A stretch of 64,000 bases of DNA from an uncultured Agrobacterium sp. (GTDB taxonomy: Bacteria > Pseudomonadota > Alphaproteobacteria > Rhizobiales > Rhizobiaceae): positions 1 to 64,000 of the forward strand of contig CAJYTK010000003.1 of assembly GCA_913777615.1 (NCBI GenBank), given 5' to 3'. Made by a program: the position numbers and the translations under genes. The notes beneath the pieces were generated by a model that saw only the letters and a program-made list of their open reading frames with translations, was not told the origin of the DNA and did not search any database. This document shows, piece by piece, positions 46,504 to 55,209 of this stretch. Position 1 is the stretch's first letter; every line of letters begins with the position of its first letter.

Positions 46504-47028
46504 CTAACAGTAACTGATCGGCGGACAGTTCCGGTTTTTAAATCTCAGTCGCATCCTTTGTATCGCTTGTACCGCCCTCCCCGTCTCCAGGGCTATGGTA
46601 TCTGCGATAAAAGCATCGGCGGATTTTGCCTCAAGATTGAGAGGTTCCAGAATTGCCGAAGGAAAGTCCTTGAGATTTTCCGTTACTATTAAGTTCGCTT
46701 GCGTTTTCAGTGCCGCGGCAACGACGTGGGCGTCGCCCGGGTCCGGAAGTCTATCACACGACGGCAAATGTGCGGAGAAGTCGAGAACTGTGGCATCTTC
46801 GAATGCGCGTTCCATATATGATATCGCCTGAGCACTCTTTTCAGATGCATCGGCCGCCTCCCTGCCTACCAGCATCTTATGGATCGCGCCTCGTGTCTCG
46901 TCGAGAATGGGATGTGACCAACGGACGCGGAAGAATTCCTCTTCTGCCAGCGTTAGTAAGAGACTTCTCCGTAGTGTGTCGGCAAGCGTGCAGGCGTCTA
47001 TGAGAGCGGTAAATCTGTTGGCGAACAC
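46504..47028 (-). CDS. PIN-domain protein, probable toxin
   Basis: A 174-residue PIN-domain ribonuclease-type protein. Acidic metal-site residues are visible in TALIDACTLAD near the N-terminus, in LPDPGDAHVVAAALKTQANL and in TENLKDFP. The gene starts three bases after the upstream HTH protein, the arrangement of a type II toxin-antitoxin pair. The target RNA cannot be predicted. Confidence 0.78.
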   Translation of the reverse strand: MFANRFTALIDACTLADTLRRSLLLTLAEEEFFRVRWSHPILDETRGAIHKMLVGREAADASEKSAQAISYMERAFEDATVLDFSAHLPSCDRLPDPGDAHVVAAALKTQANLIVTENLKDFPSAILEPLNLEAKSADAFIADTIALETGRAVQAIQRMRLRFKNRNCPPISYC

Positions 47029-47031
47029 GTT

Positions 47032-47487
47032 CTACAAAAGCTCCGCGTCCATTTTAGCCAGATCCCACAATGCGTTAGTCCGCTTCTCGTCCCTAGCTTT
47101 CTTGTATGCGAACAGATGTTCAGCCTGTATCCTTCGATGACGGCCTACCAGGGTGTGTTGGATTTCGCCCCTCTCAAGCAGAGTGATAATGAACGGCCGG
47201 GAGACGTCAAGGATGTCGGCAGCCTGCTGTGTCGTCAGCATTTGGCTTACCGGGACCAAGGCTACTGCATCGCCGCGACCGATATGTCGCAAGAGCTCCA
47301 TGAGGAAGCCAAATACCGCTGGAGTAAGCGTAACCTTTACTGGCTCCCTCGTTGCATCATCCAAAAGCCGCAGCTTTGTACCCGTCGCATGTGCCGCGAG
47401 CACTTTGCGAAGCTGGTTTGCGCTGGCCTTTTCCCTGGCGGAAGGCAACCTTCCACCTAGTTCTTGCGCTGATGCTGGAATTGTCAT
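47032..47487 (-). CDS. Excisionase-type HTH protein, probable antitoxin
   Basis: A 151-residue protein with a C-terminal MerR/excisionase-like HTH: MLTTQQAADILDVSRPFIIT followed by ERGEIQHTLVGRHRRIQAEH. The N-terminal half would bind the PIN partner. Only 33 bases separate its start from the IS3-type element, so the native promoter may have been replaced by one from the IS. Confidence 0.75.
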   Translation of the reverse strand: MTIPASAQELGGRLPSAREKASANQLRKVLAAHATGTKLRLLDDATREPVKVTLTPAVFGFLMELLRHIGRGDAVALVPVSQMLTTQQAADILDVSRPFIITLLERGEIQHTLVGRHRRIQAEHLFAYKKARDEKRTNALWDLAKMDAELL

Positions 47488-47585
47488 GACTCGCTCTCCA
47501 TGTTCGACAAATATAGATTATGACCTGAGCCCCTGAACTTCCTCCAGATTTTGGTAGAGTCCGTCGTATCAAGGATACGGACGGA

Positions 47586-47852
47586 ATGAAGCATTCACGG
47601 TTCACGGACGAGCAGATCATCGGGATATTGAAAGAGCAGGAGAGCGGCATGCGGACGGCCGATGTCTGCCGCAAGCACGGGATATCCGAGGCGACCTTCT
47701 ACAAATACAAGGCGAAGTTCGGCGGCATGGAGGTATCCGATGCCCGTAAGCTGAGGGCTCTGGAAGACGAGAACGCCAAGCTGAAGAAGCTGCTGGCTGA
47801 GAGCATGCTGGACAATGCCATTCTGAAGGATGTCGCTTCAAAAAAGTGGTGA
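47586..47852 (+). CDS. IS3-family OrfA, HTH protein
   Basis: This 88-residue protein has the IS407-type start [20 protein letters not shown], the HTH block [20 protein letters not shown] and a C-terminal leucine-zipper-like stretch. It overlaps orfB by seven bases; a programmed frameshift there normally makes the full OrfAB transposase. Confidence 0.93.
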   Translation: MKHSRFTDEQIIGILKEQESGMRTADVCRKHGISEATFYKYKAKFGGMEVSDARKLRALEDENAKLKKLLAESMLDNAILKDVASKKW

Positions 47853-48684
47853 CGCCCGATGTGAAGTGGGATGCTGTGGCTCATGTCTGCAAACAACATG
47901 GGGTGAGCCAGCGTCGGGCGTGTGAGGTTCTGTCCGTTGATCGGTCGAGTGTGCGATATCGTAGCATTCGGCCGGATGACGCTGATATCCCTGAAGCAAT
48001 GAAGCTGGTGGCGTCCGAGCGCCGTCGTTTCGGCTATCGCCGCATGCACGTCATGCTGGGTCGGCAGGGCATCATCATGAACCTGAAGAAACTGCGGCGT
48101 CTCTATCGCGAAGAGAAGCTGACGGTGCGCAAACGTGGTGGACGCAAACGGGCTTTGGGGACGAGACGCCCTCTGGCGCTGCCCTCGCGTGCCAACGAGC
48201 GCTGGAGCTTGGATTTCGTCAGCGACGCTTTCACAGATGGTCGTCGCTTTCGGGTTCTCGCTGTCGTCGACGACTTCACCCGCGAATGCCTGGCGCTGGT
48301 CGCCGATACGTCGCTCTCAGGCCGGCGGCTTGTGCGGGAACTCGATGCTGTCATCGCTCGACGAGGCAAGCCGCGAACAATTGTCTCCGACAACGGCACG
48401 GAGATGACCAGCATGGCCGTTCTGGAATGGTGCCAAAGCACGAATGTTGAATGGCATTATATCGCACCGGGCAAACCCATGCAGAACGGTTTCGTAGAAA
48501 GCTTCAACGGCAGCTTTCGTGACGAGTGCCTCAACGAAACACTGTTCTCGTCACTGACACAGGCGAGGATAGAAATCGCGGCATGGAAGGAGGATACAAT
48601 CGGAACAGACCGCATTCTTCACTGGGCAACATAACACCCAGCGAGTTCGCAATGAAAATGGCAATGGAAAAACAGGCCGCATGA
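47846..48684 (+). pseudogene. IS3-family OrfB transposase with a 3' frameshift
   Basis: The DDE domain is present: [30 protein letters not shown] and [18 protein letters not shown]. Near 48595 one base is missing, so the frame ends early at 48634 after RILHWAT. The normal ending [20 protein letters not shown] is readable in another frame and stops at 48682-48684. The catalytic residues are before the break, so some residual function cannot be excluded. Confidence 0.85.
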
Positions 48685-48743
48685 GGCCAGATTAAAAACC
48701 CAAGACTCTCCCGAAAATCGGAGGGAAGATGGGTCTCAGGTCA

Positions 48744-49231
48744 CCGATAACGCGTTTAAACCATTGCGCTAATAGTCCTGCCTCTAAGCGACCTTTTGAG
48801 GAAACCTGAACTCGATAAAGACCGGAATGGGGGGAGATGCTTCCACCGATGCTCCTGTGGTCTACACGCAACAATGCAACAAAGAAGACGATGAGACGAA
48901 AAGCTGGCTTGTGCCATTCGGGCGTTCGGCCGGACAGGTCACGCTTTCAACCTCTGCGGAACCAACTCGCGGCCTTATGCAACGGCTTGGTCGCGTAGCT
49001 CATAACGGAGGTCGCGGGGCTTTTGCATATTGCATTATTTGGTTGCGGGGGCCTGACTGCATGGAGACTTGTAAATTTATCCACCCTGAAGGGATATAAA
49101 CCAGCGCGCCTGCAAATCGATCTCCCCGGTTGAGAAATTGTCTCACCAAAACAGTTCCTTGGTGCGACGTGCATAGGATCGATCAGCCTCTTTGTCCCAT
49201 GGCGCCAGCTAGCATCACTAATTGAAGCGAC
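48744..49231. other. Gene-poor stretch beside the IS element
   Basis: No supported gene. At 49040-49052 the 13 bases TGGTTGCGGGGGC equal the reverse complement of the 3' end of initiator tRNA-Met (GCCCCCGCAACCA), a possible attachment-site remnant, but the match is short. Confidence 0.35.
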
Positions 49232-49261
49232 GTGCGGAGATTAGACTTTCTATTCTCCGCA

Positions 49262-49440
49262 TCCGGGGCGTATATCTTGAAATCCTCTCAATGGCCGAAG
49301 TTTCGCTGGAAGCTCGAGCACTTGGCATCAAGACTTTCAGCTGTACGGCTCGATCAGGGACGCCTCATCGGCCGCGTTGAGACTCTCGGGTTTCGTACGC
49401 GCAAGGCAAGCACCTTTGCCGCGGGACAAGCAATGATAAT
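49262..49440 (+). pseudogene. Fic-family N-terminal (DUF4172-like) remnant
   Basis: One frame reads YILKSSQWPKFRWKLEHLAS, then LSAVRLDQGRLIGRVETLGF. This matches the N-terminal DUF4172 pattern of Fic proteins (WPxFRW, QGRLxGRxExLGF). The Fic core with its HPFxDGNGR motif is absent; the frame instead runs into unrelated sequence and the DUF4394 terminator. Only about 55 residues survive. Confidence 0.5.
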
Positions 49441-49489
49441 CAGACATCTGGATCGCTCTTGCAAACGTTCGGCCTCCAAAACGGAAACG

Positions 49490-49526
49490 CGGACGGAGGC
49501 AAATTGCTGCTAGATGCCTCCATCCG
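49490..49526 (-). terminator. Terminator hairpin after the DUF4394 gene
   Basis: CGGACGGAGGCA and TGCCTCCATCCG form a 12-bp stem with one mismatch, just downstream of the stop at 49537 on the minus strand, followed by a T-rich run. Confidence 0.55.
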
Positions 49527-49536
49527 TCTTCCTGTT

Positions 49537-50325
49537 TCACATAGCCGGAAGAACAGCGATGTCGCGAACTTCATTCTCGACCCCAGTAATCGCACCGACT
49601 TCCGTCGCGGCACCGGTTTCGAGATTGACGGTGTACAGCATCTTGTTTGCAGCGAGATAGGCAGTGTTCTTGCCGCCTTCCATGCCCTGAATGTCGAAGG
49701 CATAGGTGGCTGGCTTGTCTTTGAGGCCGAGCTTGCCGATTGCCTTCAACGTACCGTCATTCGGCTTGGTCTGCTGGATCAGAGCGCCGATGGTCGCGTC
49801 GATGTTGTACATCGCCGTCTTTTCTGGCTTGCCGATGGAGTTGGTATAGGCGGCAGCGACAATGTTCGGGGTTTCGCCCTTGTGCATGTCACCATCCTCG
49901 AAGGCCAGCACGCCGTCTACCGTGACTGCACCCGTATCCGGATGGACACGGTGGTTGGTGGTGCCAGTCATGAAACGAAGACGGTCTGCCATCGGGTTGA
50001 AGTCGACGACGACTGAACCCTCGGTCATCGTCAGCATCTTGTCCATTTTCGCGAGATCGGTGGCAGCACCGCTTTCGAGATTGATGGTGACGATGCGATG
50101 ATCCGGGGTAACGCCGATTACCGTCTTTTTGCCGGGGCGGTAGTCGATGCCGACGAGCTTATCGACGCCGGTTACTTCCATGGTCTTTGTCACCGCGGGC
50201 TTTTCAGTATCGAACATGACGAGTGTCTTGTCGCCCGTCAGCCCGACAACGGGTGCCGAAAAGGTTGTCGATGCCGTGGCGGCAAAGGCAGCGGAGGCGA
50301 TCAGTGCGAAACGAATGGTCTTCAT
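49537..50325 (-). CDS. Secreted DUF4394 family protein
   Basis: A 262-residue protein with signal peptide MKTIRFALIASAAFAATAST. The mature part is a beta-propeller-like DUF4394 domain, with VGIDYRPGKKTVIGVTPDHR, FNPMADRLRFMTGTTNHRVH and GALIQQTKPNDGTLKAIGKL. The function is unknown. The ATG at 50325 is chosen for the clean leader. It is divergent from an ECF sigma/anti-sigma pair, and this trio recurs in this group of bacteria, so the sigma factor probably controls it. Confidence 0.85.
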   Translation of the reverse strand: MKTIRFALIASAAFAATASTTFSAPVVGLTGDKTLVMFDTEKPAVTKTMEVTGVDKLVGIDYRPGKKTVIGVTPDHRIVTINLESGAATDLAKMDKMLTMTEGSVVVDFNPMADRLRFMTGTTNHRVHPDTGAVTVDGVLAFEDGDMHKGETPNIVAAAYTNSIGKPEKTAMYNIDATIGALIQQTKPNDGTLKAIGKLGLKDKPATYAFDIQGMEGGKNTAYLAANKMLYTVNLETGAATEVGAITGVENEVRDIAVLPAM

Positions 50326-50528
50326 GTCTTTCTCCCGTGCGTTCAACATTCAAGAAGGCATCAGGCACTCGGCTCTTGACCCTTCTTTATTGAAGACACC
50401 GCAGAGGATGCGTTTGGATGCACGCCATAAAAATAATTTTGAGACTGCATCCATTCGATGGCTGGTTGGGTATAGTCACTGAAAGATGACGCTCTTCAGC
50501 GTGGCTTCACGGGAAGGTAAGGATATTG

Positions 50529-51074
50529 ATGGGCTCTGGGCCGGATGATCTGGATAAGGCGCTTGCCGCCTGCGCCAAGGGTGACCGATTGGCACTGCGA
50601 CGCATTTTTGATCAGGAAGCTGGGCGGCTGGTCGCTGTGGCGCAACGCATCGTCAGGCGTCGCGAACTTGCCGAAGAGGTGGTGCAGGAAGCTTTCATCA
50701 GAATATGGACCCACGCTTATCAATACAGTGCCGACCGCGGTTCCGCGCGGGGATGGATTTATGCCATCGTCCGGAACAGAGCGCTCAATCTCCTGCGGGA
50801 TGGCAGGCGTGAACATTCGGTCGAAGAGGTCGAAACCCTTCAGGAGGCCGAGCAGGCAGACACAATCATGGCGGCGTGGCACCGGCTGGATCGACAATCC
50901 CGGCTACACGAATGCCTTGGATCGCTCGATGAGACGAAGCGGCACGGGATTTTGATGGCCTATGTTGGAGGATATTCTCACGGGGAGATCGCTGGAAGAC
51001 TGCGCATTCCGATCGGGACCGCGAAATCCTGGATCAGGCGCGGGCTTCTGACGCTTCGGGAGTGCATGGCATGA
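50529..51074 (+). CDS. ECF-type RNA polymerase sigma factor
   Basis: A 181-residue ECF sigma factor. Region 2 includes ELAEEVVQEAFIRIWTHAYQ and GSARGWIYAIVRNRALNLLR; region 4 includes LMAYVGGYSHGEIAGRLRIP and GTAKSWIRRGLLTLRECM. The ATG at 50529 has AAGGA six bases upstream. Its stop overlaps the start of the anti-sigma gene, the usual coupling for sigma and its inhibitor. It probably belongs to the SigK/RskA type that responds to envelope or oxidative stress. Confidence 0.93.
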   Translation: MGSGPDDLDKALAACAKGDRLALRRIFDQEAGRLVAVAQRIVRRRELAEEVVQEAFIRIWTHAYQYSADRGSARGWIYAIVRNRALNLLRDGRREHSVEEVETLQEAEQADTIMAAWHRLDRQSRLHECLGSLDETKRHGILMAYVGGYSHGEIAGRLRIPIGTAKSWIRRGLLTLRECMA

Positions 51075-51775
51075 CATATGACCGTAAGGATATACCAAAC
51101 CTCGCCGATGAATATGTGTTAGGTTTGACCGAGAGCGCCACCGCCGCGGAAATCGAGGAAGCCATGGAGCGCGATCCCGAACTGAAGGCGGCGATTGCCG
51201 CAAGCCGTGAGCGCTTCCTGCCGCTGGACACTTCTGTTGCAGCCGCAACGGTCAACGAGGCCCTGTGGCATCGCATTGAATCGGCGCTGCCTGCGCAGCG
51301 TGGGACAAACGATACGCCTGTTTCCACGGTTGCGAATGACAACAGCAGAAAAGGCTGGAAGATCGCGGCACTTTCATCGATTGCCGCTGCCTTGTTGCTT
51401 GCGATCGGTCTTGGATACAGCCTCACTCGCACGATAGAGCCGCTTGTTGTCGCCGTTCTAATTAATGAGGCTGGAGAGGTTCAGGCCGTCGTTGAGGACT
51501 TTGGCAATGAACAGGCAACGATCCGTATGCTGGCTGACTTTGCCGTGCCAAACGATAAAGCGATAGAGGTCTGGACGCTTCCGTCCCGGGAAATGGGGCC
51601 TGTTTCGCTTGGATTGCTGGAGGGCGTTCACTCGGCTCGCCTTGACGGCCCCGCATTGCCAACCCCGCGTGACAATCAGCTATACGAGATCACGCTGGAA
51701 CAGGCGGGTGGATCACCAACCGGTCGTCCGACCGGGCCTATACTGGCCAAAGGACTGGCGAGATTTCCGCGCTGA
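51071..51775 (+). CDS. Anti-sigma factor (RskA-like, single-pass membrane)
   Basis: A 234-residue protein. The N-terminal anti-sigma domain has NLADEYVLGLTESATAAEIE; a transmembrane segment follows (IAALSSIAAALLLAIGLGYS, about 96-115); the periplasmic RskA domain ends with PTRDNQLYEITLEQAGG-type sequence (LPTPRDNQLYEITLEQAGGS). It holds the sigma factor at the membrane until a signal frees it. The ATG at 51071 overlaps the sigma stop (ATGA). Confidence 0.9.
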   Translation: MTYDRKDIPNLADEYVLGLTESATAAEIEEAMERDPELKAAIAASRERFLPLDTSVAAATVNEALWHRIESALPAQRGTNDTPVSTVANDNSRKGWKIAALSSIAAALLLAIGLGYSLTRTIEPLVVAVLINEAGEVQAVVEDFGNEQATIRMLADFAVPNDKAIEVWTLPSREMGPVSLGLLEGVHSARLDGPALPTPRDNQLYEITLEQAGGSPTGRPTGPILAKGLARFPR

Positions 51776-51808
51776 CATATTTTGAAATGAGGTCTGATTA
51801 TTGAGACA

Positions 51809-51834
51809 GTGGGCGCATGCTGGGATGCGCCCAC
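51809..51834. terminator. Bidirectional terminator hairpin
   Basis: GTGGGCGCAT and ATGCGCCCAC form a perfect 10-bp stem with a 6-base loop. It lies between the convergent anti-sigma and alpha/beta-hydrolase genes. There is no long T-tract on either side. Confidence 0.65.
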
Positions 51835-51842
51835 CCTTCAAA

Positions 51843-52661
51843 TCAGGCAAGAAACTCAATCAGGTCCTGGTTCAGGCGATCAGGTACGGTCGCGAACAGG
51901 CCGTGAGGTTCTCCGTCATACTCGATGAGCTTTGCTCCAGCGATACCGTTCGCAGCCGCTCGGCCTGTCGGATCGATTGGTACCGTCTTATCGCCCGTGC
52001 CGTGGATGACAAGCGTTGGAACTGTAAACGCCGCGAAATCTGGCCGGAAGTCCGTCTTTCCGAATGCGTCAACGCAATCGATTGTAGCCTTCGGGCTTGC
52101 CATGACACCAAGAACGAAGGACCAATCCAGCACGCCTTGGCTGACCGGACTGGTCACGAAGCCGACGCCGTAGAATGTCTTGGCAAAGCTTTGCAGGAAG
52201 TCGAAGCGATCCTTGCGAATATCCTTCTTCATGCCTTCGAAGACGCTGACATCAACACCATCAGGGTTGCTCTCGTCCTTGAGAAGATAACCGGCAACCG
52301 ACGCGACAAGAACTGCTTTCGATACCTTCGACGCGCCATGGCGTGAAAGATAACGGGCTATCTCGCCGCCGCCCATGGAAAAGCCGACAAGCGAAACACT
52401 CTGAAGTTCAAGGCCATCAATGACGGCGGCCAGATCGTCCGCGAAGGTATCATAGTTGTACCCGCTTGCAGGATGTCCAGACTGGCCAAAACCACGACGG
52501 TCATAGGTGATGACCCTGAAGCCTGCTTCCAGCAGAGCCACTGTCTGGTATTCGAACATATCGCCGGTCAGCGGCCAGCCGTGGATGAGGATGACCGGGC
52601 GACCCTCTCCCATATCCTTGACGTGCAGTTTCGTGCCATCTTTTGCTTCGATAAATGCCAT
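51843..52661 (-). CDS. Alpha/beta hydrolase (non-heme chloroperoxidase-like)
   Basis: A 272-residue alpha/beta hydrolase with a complete triad: S95 in LVGFSMGGGE, D224 in HGTGDKTVP and H253 in GEPHGLF. The oxyanion motif is ILIHGWPLTGDMF. Sequence of this kind is usually annotated as cofactor-free haloperoxidase or arylesterase; the natural substrate is unknown. It stands alone, convergent with the anti-sigma gene. Confidence 0.9.
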   Translation of the reverse strand: MAFIEAKDGTKLHVKDMGEGRPVILIHGWPLTGDMFEYQTVALLEAGFRVITYDRRGFGQSGHPASGYNYDTFADDLAAVIDGLELQSVSLVGFSMGGGEIARYLSRHGASKVSKAVLVASVAGYLLKDESNPDGVDVSVFEGMKKDIRKDRFDFLQSFAKTFYGVGFVTSPVSQGVLDWSFVLGVMASPKATIDCVDAFGKTDFRPDFAAFTVPTLVIHGTGDKTVPIDPTGRAAANGIAGAKLIEYDGEPHGLFATVPDRLNQDLIEFLA

Positions 52662-53103
52662 CTGGTGACTCCTTTCAAGATGTCACCGGTAAAGCGTGCA
52701 ACACACATAGAGTTCCTTTGAAACTTTGCCTGGATTCCCGTCACGACGCTTGTTGGATTGCGAGCCCTCACAGCAAGACGGAGGCTGCTAAACCCGCACC
52801 GTTATCGTCAAGACCGCTCTTGCCAGGAATCACAACTGGACACTGTAAATTGCGCCTCTAATCACGGTCTAAGCTCTTGATGGGAATCGAACTTTAGTCC
52901 TGAAAAGGGTGGGTCGATCTACCGTTATCTCATCCTTGCGGCTCGGAGATTTTCATCAAGCCGCTACAGGTTTATGGGCCGCAATGCTGCCGAACATATC
53001 AGTCGTCTCGCTCCGCAGTAGTGAGATGTCAACACAGTTGTATGAAAGACTATCGAAGACGTTGGACAGTCGGCCTCTTCGTTTCATGCCGAGGATAGCA
53101 AAA
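52662..53103. other. Intergenic stretch
   Basis: No supported gene. It must hold the promoter of the alpha/beta hydrolase gene; a partial stress-promoter-like site (GGAAC-N17-CTT on the minus strand, 52692-52716) deviates from consensus in the -10. Confidence 0.4.
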
Positions 53104-53460
53104 TCAATGCGTCGTGCCGCGTTCCTGTGCGGACAGGGCCGCCAGAATATGGCGCATATCTTCCCTTGCGGTGGACAGCACGAAAGGCCCCTGCTCGCTG
53201 CCAACAGCGTTGAGGGGTACGAAGAAGATATAGGGAATGGCTTTCGCCTCAAGCTCATCCATAAGCGGCAGCATGAGTTCAGGCCCATAGCGCACATCGA
53301 TAATGGCACTCGCGAAGTTCCAGTCATGACCGCTGCCATCGGTCGGAGAGTAAGGGCCCATCAGGTCTATCGCAATTTCAGACCATGAGGAGACGATCTC
53401 GGTCGTCACCGCGTCGCTCTTGCCGAACACGGCTATCGTGAGACGGTCGTTAACCGGCAT
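53104..53460 (-). CDS. Receiver-like small protein of unknown function
   Basis: A 118-residue protein with alternating beta strands and helices: LTIAVFGKSDAVTTEIVSSW, then ASAIIDVRYGPELMLPLMDE, then AIPYIFFVPLN. The pattern is that of a response-regulator receiver fold (an acidic residue in AIIDVRYG and a PYIFFVP strand), though the acidic cluster at the N-terminus is not conserved. The ATG at 53460 has GGAG six bases upstream. No output domain is present. A pseudo-receiver role is an inference. Confidence 0.6.
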   Translation of the reverse strand: MPVNDRLTIAVFGKSDAVTTEIVSSWSEIAIDLMGPYSPTDGSGHDWNFASAIIDVRYGPELMLPLMDELEAKAIPYIFFVPLNAVGSEQGPFVLSTAREDMRHILAALSAQERGTTH

Positions 53461-53599
53461 GCTCTGCTCCTTCCATGGCATCATTGCCTTCTGGTGACTT
53501 TATAAGACTGGTCATAGCGCCCAAAGCCGGGGCTTTGCCAGCTAAAACGCGCCGCGTAGTCACCTCTTCATTTATTCCGAACAATCGAATGCTCATTTC

Positions 53600-53624
53600 G
53601 GAACATCACGAAATGTTCATCGTT
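53600..53624 (+). promoter_or_regulatory. EcfG/RpoE2-type stress promoter
   Basis: GGAAC-N17-GTT (-35 at 53600, -10 at 53622), 42 bases upstream of the small gene at 53666. It fits the alphaproteobacterial general-stress consensus and supports that gene. Confidence 0.6.
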
Positions 53625-53665
53625 AGGGCGCGGGAGGAAAATAGATTACAAAAAACACGACAATC

Positions 53666-53875
53666 ATGCCGCATGAACGCGGTTGGGCAATCATGCGCAA
53701 CGGCACGCTGACAAAGGTCTATCCAAGCAGACACCTTGCCTTGCAGGCGGTGAAAGAAGAGATGACCCGCCACGCCGCCCATTCCGGCAAGGCCGGAAAA
53801 GAGTTGCGCCACCCGGCAGGCACCTTCCGGGAAAACATGGGCATGCGCGGCAAACTTGAAGCGGGAAGGCGTTGA
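53666..53875 (+). CDS. Small DUF2188-like protein
   Basis: A 69-residue basic protein with a DUF2188-like core: IMRNGTLTKVYPSRHLALQA and a Gly-Lys-Arg-rich tail. Such proteins are frequent in stress-regulated clusters of this order, with unknown function. A matching stress promoter lies just upstream, which raises confidence that the gene is real. Confidence 0.6.
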   Translation: MPHERGWAIMRNGTLTKVYPSRHLALQAVKEEMTRHAAHSGKAGKELRHPAGTFRENMGMRGKLEAGRR

Positions 53876-53891
53876 GCGCTTACCCGCTCAC

Positions 53892-53916
53892 GGAACCTCA
53901 GGCTCCGTCCCGCGTT
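53892..53916 (+). promoter_or_regulatory. EcfG/RpoE2-type promoter without an obvious gene
   Basis: GGAAC-N17-GTT with exact spacing, but no convincing gene follows on the plus strand. A short frame at 54042-54098 (18 codons) is the only candidate; a stress-induced small RNA from 53920 onwards is possible. Confidence 0.45.
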
Positions 53917-54546
53917 CGGCAAAAGAGGCGTATTGCGCTGAAAGACGAAAGCGGGGCGGATTCTTGGCGCCTTTTGCCGTGATCATCTTGTCCTACACTA
54001 AACGCCAAGCGATACAGCCTCACCCACGGAAGGCGGTTTCCATGCGGGAGAAGGACTGGTACTGCCGTACTCCAAAAGCAGCGATCCACCATCTCTGATC
54101 GCAATGCGGCTAACGCTTCTAGTCACGGTCACGCTCTTCAAGTTGCTGCTGTTTGGCATTCCCGTTTCTCTGGGTTTCCGCGCCGGACTAGGAAGCAGGT
54201 TACGGGTACGCTTTGGCGGGAGCGTTGGGCGGTACGCTTCCCGCTAATTGGCCTTTGCGGCGTCGCCACTTTCTTTCGCTTACACCCTCTTCTACGCTGG
54301 CGCGCTAATACTTCTACTCAGCGAGCTCGTTACCTGTTATTCGGCGGATTTCCACGCTTCACGAGCGGAATCTTCTCGACTGCCTATGTAATATCCGGGA
54401 TGCTCGGGTTGAAACTTTTGCTTGATACGGCATCGCTGAGATAGTTCGTCTATGCCAAAATCGAGGTGGAGCTACGTAGCGCGCCCTGTCTACCGTCAGT
54501 CTAACGGAAACCGATCTGTAAGTCAGCAGTGGAGTAAAATGAATGA
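53917..54546. other. Stretch without a supported gene
   Basis: It holds no recognisable protein. It follows the promoter-like site at 53892-53916, so a non-coding transcript is possible. I see no clear terminator. Confidence 0.4.
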
Positions 54547-55077
54547 CTACTTCTCCATGGCTTGAACCATTTCCAGATGATGCTGGAGCGCTGGAAGGTT
54601 GTCGGAAGCCCACTTCTTCAGCTCTGCATGATCGCCGCCTTCCGAATATCGCTTGAAGAGATCGACGGCATTCTCATGTGCAGTCACCTGATCTTCTCGG
54701 TACTGCCCATCGAACTCGGCGCCATTCAACTCCTTCAGGTCATCCAGCATTTCCGATTGAGATGAGGAAAGCGTGGGGGATGGCGTTGCTTTGAGCTTGC
54801 CCGACTCGATCATCTGCTTGAGACTGCCTGTGACCTTCTCATGGTCGGTGATCATCTGCTGCGCGAAACCCTTCGTCTGCTCGTTGCCGCGTTCCAAAGC
54901 AAGCTTGCTGGACTCGATTTCGAACAGATCGCTGGCAGAGGCCTCGCGAACGAAGTCTTCTGTCGAGGGCGCAATTCCCATTACGGAATTGACGCCGGTT
55001 CTTTCTGCCGCCGATTGTGCCGCGACAGGACCTGTTATGGCGGCAGTGATGGCAAGTGTTGTAATAAGGACCTTCAT
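54547..55077 (-). CDS. Secreted DUF4142 family (ferritin-like) protein
   Basis: A 176-residue protein with a Sec signal peptide MKVLITTLAITAAITGPVAA. The mature part is a DUF4142 four-helix bundle: FVREASASDLFEIESSKLAL, GFAQQMITDHEKVTGSLKQM, and a C-terminal helix DNLPALQHHLEMVQAM. These proteins are periplasmic and stress-linked, but without known activity. A stress-type promoter lies upstream on the minus strand at 55113-55137. Confidence 0.88.
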   Translation of the reverse strand: MKVLITTLAITAAITGPVAAQSAAERTGVNSVMGIAPSTEDFVREASASDLFEIESSKLALERGNEQTKGFAQQMITDHEKVTGSLKQMIESGKLKATPSPTLSSSQSEMLDDLKELNGAEFDGQYREDQVTAHENAVDLFKRYSEGGDHAELKKWASDNLPALQHHLEMVQAMEK

Positions 55078-55112
55078 GTCTGTTAATCTCCCTTTATTGG
55101 ACAGTCGGCTCT

Positions 55113-55137
55113 AACAACCATAGCAATCGTAGGTTCC
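55113..55137 (-). promoter_or_regulatory. EcfG/RpoE2-type stress promoter of the DUF4142 gene
   Basis: Read on the minus strand: GGAAC-N17-GTT, with the -10 36 bases before the start at 55077. Confidence 0.65.
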
Positions 55138-55160
55138 AAGTACCTTTGAGCGTCTTACCC

Positions 55161-55185
55161 GGAACCCGGCATCGTCCGAGAGGTT
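55161..55185 (+). promoter_or_regulatory. EcfG/RpoE2-type stress promoter
   Basis: GGAAC-N17-GTT, with the -10 ending 25 bases before the start at 55210. It is divergent from the DUF4142 promoter with 24 bases between them. Confidence 0.65.
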
Positions 55186-55209
55186 AGGAGAGCCGAAAGG
55201 AAAAAGGGC

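Larger units (their letters stand above)
47521..48743 (+). mobile_element. IS3-family (IS407-group-like) insertion sequence, frameshifted
   Basis: An element of about 1.22 kb with imperfect terminal inverted repeats: TGACCTGAG at the left end and CTCAGGTCA at the right, with further matches inside (CTTCCTCCAGATTTT against AAAATCGGAGGGAAG). It encodes orfA and orfB of the IS3 type. The last part of orfB is frameshifted. I see no clear 3-4 base target duplication. The group is judged from protein sequence only. Confidence 0.85.
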
